A stretch of DNA of 64,000 nucleotides from Polynucleobacter sp. MWH-UH35A (lineage in GTDB: Bacteria > Pseudomonadota > Gammaproteobacteria > Burkholderiales > Burkholderiaceae): assembly GCF_018687075.1 (NCBI RefSeq), contig NZ_CP061285.1, positions 744,001 through 808,000 on the forward strand, in the 5' to 3' direction. Shown here piece after piece: positions 27,573-34,777 of this stretch; positions within the stretch are counted from its first letter, which is position 1; every line of letters starts with the position of its first letter. Under the pieces are notes generated by a model. It saw only the letters and a program-made list of their open reading frames with translations. It was not told the DNA's origin and ran no database searches. The translations under genes and the position numbers were made by a program.

Positions 27573-28682
27573 TTAGTGATCAACAAATCGCCTTGGGTCA
27601 TTGATCGGACGTAGTGGCATGATATGAATCTGGCTTCCATCTAGCTCAAGATGCATAAGGCTACCTGCATCCATATTCAAGCGCTTAATTTCAGATGAAG
27701 AGGCAAGCCATTCAATTTGGTGGTCGCTATTTTGAATCTGAAGTTGTACTGCAGCCATTTGCCCAAGGGTGCTAATTTCCAGTATGGTGGCGCAGATAGA
27801 GGTTTTTGAGGATTCCTTATGGACGCTCAAACCGCTTTGAGGGATTACCCAGGCAACCTGAACATTAGGCGGAATTTTTCCTTTGTCAGCAACGATAAAG
27901 CTATGCTCGCAACCATCCCAGCTAAGTTTGCCGGCATTAAATACACCATGAAACATATTGCTAATACCAACCAACTCCGCCACTCGAGAATTTCTAGGTT
28001 TTTGAAAGAGGGTTCGCGGCGCAGCAGATTGCAAGCTAATGCCTTTATCAATAACGGTAATCTGATCAGCAAGCAAATCCGCTTCCCTTAAGTCATGCGT
28101 TACTAGCAGGATGGGAATGTTTAAGTCTTTGCGTAAATCGGCAAGTGTTTTATAGAGGCTTTGACGTGTTGGCGTGTCTACTGCCGAAAATGGTTCGTCG
28201 AGTAGCAAAATTTTGGGGTTGCGTGCCAATGCACGCGCTAGTGCTACCCGCTGTTGTTGTCCACCAGAGAGTTGATGTGGCATGCGGTTCGCAAGATCCA
28301 ATATGCCCATACGATTTAGTAAGTCTTGAGCTGCTGCCTTGCGTTCTGCTGAGGAGAGTGCAGAATTATGGAGGGGGATGATGATGTTCTCAATAGCTGA
28401 GAGATGTGGAAATAGGGCGTATTGCTGAAATAAAAATCCACAGGATCGCTCTGCTGGCGGAAGATTCGTTGTAACACCAGAGACCTCGTTGGCCTCAAAC
28501 CATGTCTTTCCGTCACACTCAATTTTTCCGGTTTTCGCCAAGCTAAGACCGGCGATTGCTCTTAGCACACTGGTTTTGCCGCTTCCAGATGGGCCCACTA
28601 AAGCGTGAAGCTGACCCGCAGCACATTCCAAGGTTATCTGAAGTGGATTTGGCGCTGTTTGGCTAATTTTTAGTTTAAGCAT
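27573..28682 (-). CDS. modC: Molybdate ABC transporter ATP-binding protein
   Basis: ModC drives molybdate import. The 369 residues include Walker A GPSGSGKTSV near residue 33, signature LSGGQQQRVALARAL, Walker B LLLDEPFSAVD, and the switch His in LVTHD. A C-terminal molybdate-binding TOBE/MOP region (about 290-360) separates ModC from most sulfate or phosphate ATPases. The start overlaps the modB stop by one base. With SoxC (a molybdoenzyme) encoded divergently nearby, a supply role for molybdenum is likely. Confidence 0.88.
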   Translation of the reverse strand: MLKLKISQTAPNPLQITLECAAGQLHALVGPSGSGKTSVLRAIAGLSLAKTGKIECDGKTWFEANEVSGVTTNLPPAERSCGFLFQQYALFPHLSAIENIIIPLHNSALSSAERKAAAQDLLNRMGILDLANRMPHQLSGGQQQRVALARALARNPKILLLDEPFSAVDTPTRQSLYKTLADLRKDLNIPILLVTHDLREADLLADQITVIDKGISLQSAAPRTLFQKPRNSRVAELVGISNMFHGVFNAGKLSWDGCEHSFIVADKGKIPPNVQVAWVIPQSGLSVHKESSKTSICATILEISTLGQMAAVQLQIQNSDHQIEWLASSSEIKRLNMDAGSLMHLELDGSQIHIMPLRPINDPRRFVDH

Positions 28683-29335
28683 TAGCCTCTACCTCGGTTG
28701 GAGTGGCGGAACGATTTTCCAAACACCCCATAGGAAACCGCAATTGCGATAAGAGATATTCCGAGAAGCAATGAGGCCAGGGCACCTGCGCCTGCAGTGT
28801 CAAAGCTTTGCACCTTGTCATATATCGAAATGGCAACGGTTTTGGTTTCGCCGGGAATAGCTCCGCCAACCATCAAAACAACGCCAAATTCTCCGAGAGT
28901 ATGAGCAAAAGTCAAAACCGCAGCGCTAGTAATGCCTCGCCATGCAAGTGGTAGCTCTATTAAACGAAAGATTTGCCATTTAGATAGTCCGCTGACCTGA
29001 GCTGCCTCTCTGATATCTGGGTTAATAGCCTCAAAAGCACGCTGAATTGGTTGAATGGCAAACGGTAGGTTGACGATGAGGGAGGCGATGAGGATTCCTG
29101 CGAATGAGAATACCAAGGGGATGCCAAATACACTTTTTCCACTCAGTCCTACTAATAGGTAGTAGCCAAGCACTGTTGGTGGTAATACTAGGGGGAGTGC
29201 TAATGCAGCCTCAATCCAGGGTTTACTTTTATTAAGCTGTAGCAGGGAATGTGCCACCCAGACCCCAAATGGGATGATGAGGGCTAAGGTCCATAAAGCC
29301 AGCTTTAGCGAGAGGAAAATTGCGTCCGAATCCAT
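28682..29335 (-). CDS. modB: Molybdate ABC transporter permease
   Basis: ModB is the membrane channel subunit. The 217 residues have five to six helices and the EAA loop EAAQVSGLSKWQIFRLIELPLAWRGI near residue 115, followed by TFAHTLGEFGVVLMVGG, typical of ModB. The usual binding-protein gene modA is not next to it and not seen anywhere in the window. It is divergent from the soxR-like gene across about 120 bases. Confidence 0.9.
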   Translation of the reverse strand: MDSDAIFLSLKLALWTLALIIPFGVWVAHSLLQLNKSKPWIEAALALPLVLPPTVLGYYLLVGLSGKSVFGIPLVFSFAGILIASLIVNLPFAIQPIQRAFEAINPDIREAAQVSGLSKWQIFRLIELPLAWRGITSAAVLTFAHTLGEFGVVLMVGGAIPGETKTVAISIYDKVQSFDTAGAGALASLLLGISLIAIAVSYGVFGKSFRHSNRGRG

Positions 29336-29345
29336 GATCTGATTG

Positions 29346-29360
29346 TATTGCTAAGCAATA
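29346..29360. promoter_or_regulatory. 15-bp perfect palindrome just upstream of modB
   Basis: TATTGCT-A-AGCAATA is a perfect palindrome 11 bases before the modB ATG. On the - strand a possible -10 (TATATT, 29362-29357) overlaps it. It differs from the known ModE operator pattern. It could be an operator or a leader hairpin. Confidence 0.4.
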
Positions 29361-29403
29361 TAAGGGTATCTCACTATATCGAATGTATTGGCGACAAGGT
29401 CAA

Positions 29404-29427
29404 ATATATGCGCATACACGCATATAT
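29404..29427. promoter_or_regulatory. 9-bp inverted repeat upstream of the soxR-like gene
   Basis: Perfect arms ATATATGCG and CGCATATAT flank a 6-base spacer. The site lies in the modB/soxR divergent region, 29 bases before the TTG chosen for the ArsR-type gene. ArsR-family SoxR repressors autoregulate and bind inverted repeats in sox regions, so this is a likely operator for the adjacent regulator. Confidence 0.65.
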
Positions 29428-29456
29428 CCACATATATCTTTAAGGCATCGCATAAA

Positions 29457-29792
29457 TTGAAATCAAGGGTTCAAAAAGCAACCAAAAATTTGTCTCCAAA
29501 ACAAATGGAGAAGGTATTTTCTCAAGTTGCCGCCTATTTCAATGTGTTGTCTGAGCCTGCGCGCTTACGCATTATGTATGCGGTCTGTAGTGGAGAAAAA
29601 TCTGTTTCTGAAGTTGTTGAGATGTGTGGCACGAGTCAGGCCAATGTATCGCGACACTTGCTGGCCTTGAACAAGGCTGGAATCTTGGTGAGGCGAAAAG
29701 AGGGTGTCACGGTTTATTACTCGATTGCAGATACTGCAACCGTTGAAATGTGTCAAACAGTCTGCGCAAAGATCGCAGAAGGTATTCATTAA
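29457..29792 (+). CDS. soxR: ArsR-family regulator, SoxR-like
   Basis: This is a winged-helix repressor of about 111 residues. The HTH is SVSEVVEMCGTSQANVSRHLLALNKAG, the wing is RRKEGVTVYYSIAD, and Cys occur in YAVCSGEK, EMCG and EMCQTVC. In Paracoccus and relatives an ArsR-family SoxR represses sox genes and responds through cysteines. I place the start at TTG 29457 (TAAGG ten bases upstream). An in-frame ATG at 29388 would put the perfect inverted repeat inside the coding region, and its extra 23 residues look like translated promoter DNA. ATG 29505 is a third option. soxC follows after 33 bases. Confidence 0.78.
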   Translation: MKSRVQKATKNLSPKQMEKVFSQVAAYFNVLSEPARLRIMYAVCSGEKSVSEVVEMCGTSQANVSRHLLALNKAGILVRRKEGVTVYYSIADTATVEMCQTVCAKIAEGIH

Positions 29793-29825
29793 GTTTGCAG
29801 TTAATCACTTATAAGTAGAGGTCAA

Positions 29826-31226
29826 ATGACTAAGAAGCAAATTGAATTGAGCGCTGAGGATATCTCCGCGATTGAGAAGCCTGCCAATCGGGCTCGTTTG
29901 GTTAAAGCGCCAGAGCACTTTATCTCTCAAGAATTAATTGCCGACATCAATGCCAATGGTCTTGATGAAACGCGTCGCGGTTTCTTGCGCAAAGGGTTTA
30001 TGTCAGCAGTTGGCGGCGCCGCAGCAGGCTTGGCTGCGCCACTGGCTTTTGCTGCTGGTGAGGGTGATCCAGCGATTCTTGAAAAACAAGAGTGGCAGAC
30101 TACGCTTGGCAAGAATGTGGCCACAATGCCCTATGGCGTGCCATCAATTTATGAATCCAATTTAATTCGCCGTGAGTCACCAGGTTTAACACGCGTCTCA
30201 GCAGCTTCAGTTGCATTTACTCCTTTGCAAGGTTTGTTTGGAACCATTACGCCTAATGGATTGCATTTTGAGCGTCACCATCAAGGTTGGTACAACCTGA
30301 ATCCTGAAACCCATCGCTTGATGGTGAACGGTATGGTTAAAAATGCACGTGTATTTACGATGAACGATTTGATGAGATTGCCATCGGTATCGCGCACACA
30401 CTTTATTGAGTGCGGCGCCAATACTGGTTTGGAGTGGGGTAACGTTGCAGTACCAACTGTGCAATATACCCATGGCATGCTCTCTTGCTGTGAATTTACT
30501 GGCGTACCTCTCAAGGTATTGTTAGATGAGTGCGGCGCTGATCTGAAAAAAGGGAAGTTCTTACTTGCAGAGGGTGGTGATGGTTCCGGCATGACTCGTA
30601 CGATCAATTTAGAAAGTTGCCTTGATGACACCATCGTAGCTTGGAGTATGAATGGTGAAATGCTGCGCCCAGAAAACGGTTTCCCGCTGCGCTTAGTTGT
30701 GCCTGGAGTTCAAGGCGTCAGCTGGGTTAAATGGTTACGTCGCCTTGAAGTAGGTGATATGCCTTGGAATGCTAAAGACGAAGCAGTTCATTACATTGAA
30801 CTGATGCCGGATGGAATTCATCGTCAATACGCCTCTATTCAAGAATGTAAATCTGTAATCACTACACCTTCTGGTGGTCAGCAATTGCTCGACAAGGGTT
30901 TCTATAACGTCAGTGGCATGGCTTGGTCCGGCCGCGGCAAGATAAGGCGTGTGGATGTTTCATTTGATGGAGGCAATAACTGGCGTCAAGCGCGCTTGGA
31001 AACGCCAATTCTCACTAAGTCAATTACCCGTTTCAATATTGATTGGGTGTGGGATGGCTCACCAGCAATATTGCAATCCAGGGCGGTGGATGACACGGGT
31101 TATATCCAACCTGCGATTAAAACTTTGCGCAATGTTCGTGGTACACGTTCGATTTATCACAACAATGCAATTCAGTCTTGGAAATTAGATTCAAACGGTG
31201 AGGTGAGCAATGTACAAGTTGGGTAA
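29826..31226 (+). CDS. soxC: Sulfur dehydrogenase molybdopterin subunit SoxC
   Basis: SoxC is the molybdenum-cofactor subunit of the periplasmic Sox(CD) sulfur dehydrogenase, which oxidises the SoxY-bound sulfane sulfur. The 466 residues carry an internal twin-arginine signal R50-R51-GFLRKG followed by a hydrophobic stretch to about residue 77. The sulfite-oxidase fold follows with the Mo-binding Cys196 in HFIECGANTG, plus GVQGVSWVKWL and the C-terminal dimer domain (VDVSFDGGNNWRQA). The last 17 bases overlap soxD. Confidence 0.96.
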   Translation: MTKKQIELSAEDISAIEKPANRARLVKAPEHFISQELIADINANGLDETRRGFLRKGFMSAVGGAAAGLAAPLAFAAGEGDPAILEKQEWQTTLGKNVATMPYGVPSIYESNLIRRESPGLTRVSAASVAFTPLQGLFGTITPNGLHFERHHQGWYNLNPETHRLMVNGMVKNARVFTMNDLMRLPSVSRTHFIECGANTGLEWGNVAVPTVQYTHGMLSCCEFTGVPLKVLLDECGADLKKGKFLLAEGGDGSGMTRTINLESCLDDTIVAWSMNGEMLRPENGFPLRLVVPGVQGVSWVKWLRRLEVGDMPWNAKDEAVHYIELMPDGIHRQYASIQECKSVITTPSGGQQLLDKGFYNVSGMAWSGRGKIRRVDVSFDGGNNWRQARLETPILTKSITRFNIDWVWDGSPAILQSRAVDDTGYIQPAIKTLRNVRGTRSIYHNNAIQSWKLDSNGEVSNVQVG

Positions 31227-32301
31227 ATCGATTGCTCGTTTAGGGCTGTTGTCCGCAGGATTGCTGGCTGCTAATTTTGCTTATGCGCAAAGTACTCAGG
31301 GCTCTGCCAAATTTCCTGGAGTGGGCCGCAATGCTACCCCAGCTGAAGTGGCGGCATGGGATATTGATGTACGCCCCGATTTCAAAGGGTTGCCCAAAGG
31401 GTCTGGATCGGTAGATCAAGGCCAAACAATTTGGGAAGCCAAATGCGCTAGTTGCCACGGAATTTTCGGTGAATCAAATGAGATTTTTACGCCGATTACT
31501 GGCGGTACGACCAAGGATGATGTTAAGACTGGAAGAGTCGCCTCTCTTGCGGATATGAAGCAGCCACAGAGAACCACTTTGATGAAGGTTCCTACTGTTT
31601 CTACTTTGTGGGATTACATCTATCGTGCAATGCCGTGGAATGCACCAAGATCTTTAACTCCAGATGAGACATATGCTTTGGTTGCTTTTATCTTGAGCAT
31701 TGGCGAGGTAGTTCCGGATGACTTTGTATTGAGCAATACCAATATTGCTGAAGTGCAAGCCAAAATGCCTAACCGCAATGGTATGACCAGAAAGCATGGT
31801 TTCTGGAATGTCAAAGATAAGCCTGACGTCAATGGTTCTTCTTGCATGAATAATTGCGTGCCATTTGTGCAAATTGGATCTACCTTGCCTGATTTTGCGC
31901 GTGATGCGCATGGCAATATTGCAGAGCAAAATCGCTTATATGGCCCATATCGCGGTGCTGACACCACTAAGCCGCCAATTTCAAAACTACCAGGTGCATC
32001 AGGAGAAGGGCTAGCCCACGCTAAGGATACCCATGCCAATGCCCCCAAGGGTGCTGCAGCCTTATTTAAAAATGAGAATTGCTCTGCCTGTCATGCTCCA
32101 AACGCTAAACTGGTTGGACCTTCAATAGCGGATATTTCTGCTAAATATAAAGACCAAAGCGGTGCCTTAGATAAACTGATGGCTAAGGTAAAGAATGGTG
32201 GATCTGGAGTTTGGGGTTCAATACCGATGCCGCCACAATCGCAATTATCAGATGCAGATCGCAAAACGCTCGTGGAGTGGGTGCTATCAGGGGGTAAATA
32301 A
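31210..32301 (+). CDS. soxD: Diheme cytochrome SoxD of sulfur dehydrogenase
   Basis: SoxD is the cytochrome partner of SoxC, passing up to six electrons per sulfane sulfur to the respiratory chain. The 363-residue protein has a signal peptide (about 1-26, ending FAYA) and two heme motifs, C79-x2-C82-H83 (CASCH) and C291-x2-C294-H295 (CSACH). A Met in IPMPPQ near residue 340 is a probable axial ligand. A CMNNCVPF segment in between may form a disulfide. The start lies within the end of soxC. Confidence 0.95.
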   Translation: MYKLGKSIARLGLLSAGLLAANFAYAQSTQGSAKFPGVGRNATPAEVAAWDIDVRPDFKGLPKGSGSVDQGQTIWEAKCASCHGIFGESNEIFTPITGGTTKDDVKTGRVASLADMKQPQRTTLMKVPTVSTLWDYIYRAMPWNAPRSLTPDETYALVAFILSIGEVVPDDFVLSNTNIAEVQAKMPNRNGMTRKHGFWNVKDKPDVNGSSCMNNCVPFVQIGSTLPDFARDAHGNIAEQNRLYGPYRGADTTKPPISKLPGASGEGLAHAKDTHANAPKGAAALFKNENCSACHAPNAKLVGPSIADISAKYKDQSGALDKLMAKVKNGGSGVWGSIPMPPQSQLSDADRKTLVEWVLSGGK

Positions 32302-32383
32302 GAAGGGGGCTTTTGAATAACCCGCATGGTTTATTGGAAAGCAGATAATATATTCATAGTAAGAGATTAATAAAGGAGTTTTT

Positions 32384-32836
32384 ATGAATCAGCAGCGACG
32401 CAGTTTATTGAAATATTCAGCCGTATTCGGATTGATGGCTTCTGCGGGTCTTATTAGCGTAGCCCAAGCTCAAGAGTGGAATAAAGCCGCATTCGAAGGC
32501 AAGAGTCTTGATGACGTATTCAAAATCTTGGGAGCAGGTAGCCCGGACAAGTCTGGTGCAGTGACTTTGAATGCCCCTGACATTGCAGAGAATGGTGCAG
32601 TAGTTCCTGTTGGAATTACAACCACACTGAAAGCTGAGCAAATGGCAATCTTGGTTGAGAAAAACCCAAGCGCCTTAGCTGCTCAATTCTTTATCCCTTC
32701 CGGCACTGAGCCATTTGTTACTACTCGTATCAAGATGGGTCAAACCTCTAATGTTTACGCTTTAGTAAAAGCGGATGGCAAGTGGAGCATGGCCGTTAAG
32801 GAAGTGAAAGTTACTTTAGGCGGTTGCGGCGGTTAA
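32384..32836 (+). CDS. soxY: Sulfur-carrier protein SoxY
   Basis: SoxY carries the sulfur intermediates on a C-terminal swinging arm. The 150-residue protein has a Tat-type signal (QQRRSLLKYSA, cleavage after AQA about residue 29) and ends in the hallmark GGCGG, with Cys148 as the carrier residue. It pairs with SoxZ, which has no signal and is exported with it. The gap of 82 bases from soxD may contain a second promoter. A run of eight C follows its stop. Confidence 0.97.
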   Translation: MNQQRRSLLKYSAVFGLMASAGLISVAQAQEWNKAAFEGKSLDDVFKILGAGSPDKSGAVTLNAPDIAENGAVVPVGITTTLKAEQMAILVEKNPSALAAQFFIPSGTEPFVTTRIKMGQTSNVYALVKADGKWSMAVKEVKVTLGGCGG

Positions 32837-32888
32837 CCCCCCCCAACAACTAAATCATTAATTAATTACTAGATTAAAAGAGGAAAAC

Positions 32889-33197
32889 ATGGCTGATCCA
32901 ATGCGCGTAAGAGCTGCTGAGAACGGTGGAATTGTGGATGTAAAGATTTTGATGAAGCACGATATGGAGTCTGGTCAGCGTAAAGATGCTGCTGGCAAAA
33001 CCATTCCGGCATGGTTCATCAGCACAATTAATGTCAAAGCAAATGGCAAAGATGTATTGAATGGTCAGTTTGGCCCAGCAGTTTCTAAGGATCCATTCTT
33101 GAACTTCAAGTACAAGGGCGCCAAAGGTGACAAGATTGTTGTGAGCTGGGTAGATAGCAAGGGCGACAAGCGCACTGACGAAGCTACTGCTTCTTAA
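32889..33197 (+). CDS. soxZ: SoxZ, partner of SoxY
   Basis: SoxZ is the 102-residue immunoglobulin-like subunit of the SoxYZ carrier. The family pattern VDVKILMKHDMESGQRKDAAGKTIPAWFI is present, with the C-terminal WVDSKGDKRTDE segment. There is no signal peptide, as expected for co-export with SoxY. An AAGAGGAAAA ribosome binding site precedes the ATG. Confidence 0.96.
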   Translation: MADPMRVRAAENGGIVDVKILMKHDMESGQRKDAAGKTIPAWFISTINVKANGKDVLNGQFGPAVSKDPFLNFKYKGAKGDKIVVSWVDSKGDKRTDEATAS

Positions 33198-33252
33198 TTC
33201 GCTTTTGTACTAATAAATCTTTACCGTCTCAAGAGTTTTGAAAGGGTTGCAA

Positions 33253-34068
33253 ATGCAGCGTAAATTTTCTTTAGGTTTAGCCACGGGTGTAACGGCTGCT
33301 TTATTAATGGTCACATCATCTGTTTCAGCGCAAAAGAGTGCTACAGACGATATTGCAAAATATCGTGAGATGATTGCTGATGGCAACCCTTCAGAACTTT
33401 ATGAGGCTGCTGGTGAAGATTTGTGGAAAAAGCCTGCCGGTCCTAAGAATGCCACTTTAGAAAAGTGTGATTTAGGTTTAGGACCTGGGGTAGTGAAGGG
33501 TGCAGCGGCTCAGCTGCCACGCTACTTCAAAGATGCCAATAAGGTTCAAGATCTCGAGTCCCGCCTAATGACTTGTATGCAAAAACTTCAAGGGCGTGAT
33601 CCGCAAGAGATGATTGATGCGCCGTTTCAAAAGGGCCCCAAAAAGGATATGGAGGCTATTGTTGCTTACGTAGTAACAATGTCTAAAGGCGACAAAATTA
33701 AAGTTAGCACCGCACATCCAAAAGAAAAAGAAATGTATGAGCTTGGTAAGCGCGCATTCTTCTTCCAAGGCGGACCAATGGATTTTTCTTGTGCATCATG
33801 CCATGGAGAAGATGGTAGGCGTATTCGCTTGCAAGACCTACCAAATATAACGACTCAAAAGGGTGCTGCTATGGGTTGGGGTTATTGGCCTGCTTATCGT
33901 GTATCAAGTGGACAGTTCTGGACGATGCAGCAACGCTTGAATGATTGCTATCGTCAACAACGATTCCCATTCCCAATTTATACCTCTGATGTAACTATTG
34001 CTTTATCTATGTATATGGCTAAGAACGCTAATGGCGGTACGGTTGAAACCCCTGGCTTGAAGCGTTAA
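33253..34068 (+). CDS. soxA: Cytochrome SoxA (monoheme form)
   Basis: SoxA with SoxX oxidatively couples thiosulfate to the SoxY Cys. The 271 residues have a signal peptide to about residue 26, a heme-less N-terminal domain where C72 and C108 probably form a disulfide, and one heme motif C180-x2-C183-H184. The active-site Cys232 lies in LNDCYRQQRFP, the residue that ligates heme and is persulfurated in SoxA. I chose ATG 33253 (GAAAGGG at 33240-33246) over an upstream TTG at 33238 that would cover this ribosome binding site. Confidence 0.95.
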   Translation: MQRKFSLGLATGVTAALLMVTSSVSAQKSATDDIAKYREMIADGNPSELYEAAGEDLWKKPAGPKNATLEKCDLGLGPGVVKGAAAQLPRYFKDANKVQDLESRLMTCMQKLQGRDPQEMIDAPFQKGPKKDMEAIVAYVVTMSKGDKIKVSTAHPKEKEMYELGKRAFFFQGGPMDFSCASCHGEDGRRIRLQDLPNITTQKGAAMGWGYWPAYRVSSGQFWTMQQRLNDCYRQQRFPFPIYTSDVTIALSMYMAKNANGGTVETPGLKR

Positions 34069-34089
34069 TGGATAAGAGATAGAGATACT

Positions 34090-34728
34090 ATGAACATGAA
34101 GAATATTAAATCCCTCTTGGCTGTTAGTGGTGTTGCATTGGCTGCATTGGTGATGTATGGGAATGCGGCAGCACAGCAGGCAAATGATCCTAAATTCAAC
34201 AAGATGATGAAGGATGGCTTTCGAGCTGATGGTATTGCTGGTTTAGATCGCATTCAACAAGATGAAACCCAAAAGTTTTGCTCAGACCCTGTGTTTGCCA
34301 ATAGCAAACAAGGCGAAAAAATGCGTGAAAAGATTCAGAAGCTCAATATGGATGACATTAAGCAACCGTCTGATGGCAAGTACATCGGCGATTGGAAGAA
34401 GGGCGAGGCGATTGCGCAGAGCGGCCGCGGCGCAACTTGGACTGATAAGGCTGATACCGTCATTGGCGGTGGTTGCTATAACTGTCACCAGATCGATCCT
34501 AAAGAAATTTCCTATGGAAATATCGGTCCATCATTAACGGGTTATGGAAAGTTGCGCGGCTATTCTCAAGAAGTGGTTACTTATACCTGGAATCGGATTA
34601 ATAACTCCAAGGCATACAACGCTTGTAGCAATATGCCAAGGTTTGCACACTTTAAACTCTTAAATGAGCAGCAGATACGGGATGTTATGGCCTTGCTGCT
34701 TGACCCTGCCTCTCCAGTTAATCAATAA
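34090..34728 (+). CDS. soxX: Cytochrome SoxX
   Basis: SoxX is the monoheme partner of SoxA. The 212-residue protein has a signal peptide (about 1-28, ending AAA). Its heme motif is C129-x2-C132-H133 in GGCYNCHQ, followed by GNIGPSLTGYGKLRG and a probable axial Met182 in CSNMPRF. At 212 residues it is longer than classical SoxX (about 150), with an N-terminal extension typical of the long-type SoxX that tightens its complex with SoxA. The gene order soxAX then soxB is usual. Confidence 0.95.
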   Translation: MNMKNIKSLLAVSGVALAALVMYGNAAAQQANDPKFNKMMKDGFRADGIAGLDRIQQDETQKFCSDPVFANSKQGEKMREKIQKLNMDDIKQPSDGKYIGDWKKGEAIAQSGRGATWTDKADTVIGGGCYNCHQIDPKEISYGNIGPSLTGYGKLRGYSQEVVTYTWNRINNSKAYNACSNMPRFAHFKLLNEQQIRDVMALLLDPASPVNQ

Positions 34729-34738
34729 CGAATCAAAG

Positions 34739-34758
34739 AACAGGCCGATAGGCCTGTT
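34739..34758 (+). terminator. Hairpin between soxX and soxB (terminator or attenuator)
   Basis: AACAGGCC and GGCCTGTT pair perfectly around GATA, followed by TTC rather than a long T-run. It sits in the 49-base gap between two genes that should be co-expressed. Partial termination or 3'-end protection would lower soxB relative to soxCDYZAX. Confidence 0.6.
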
Positions 34759-34777
34759 TTCTTAAGGAAATATTTAT

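Noticed and set aside
29388..29456. Upstream in-frame extension of the SoxR-like gene to ATG 29388
   Set aside because: It would place a perfect inverted repeat inside the coding region and adds non-conserved residues.
32837..32844. Run of eight C directly after soxY
   Set aside because: It is intergenic and may be an indel hotspot or assembly-sensitive spot; no coding frame depends on it.
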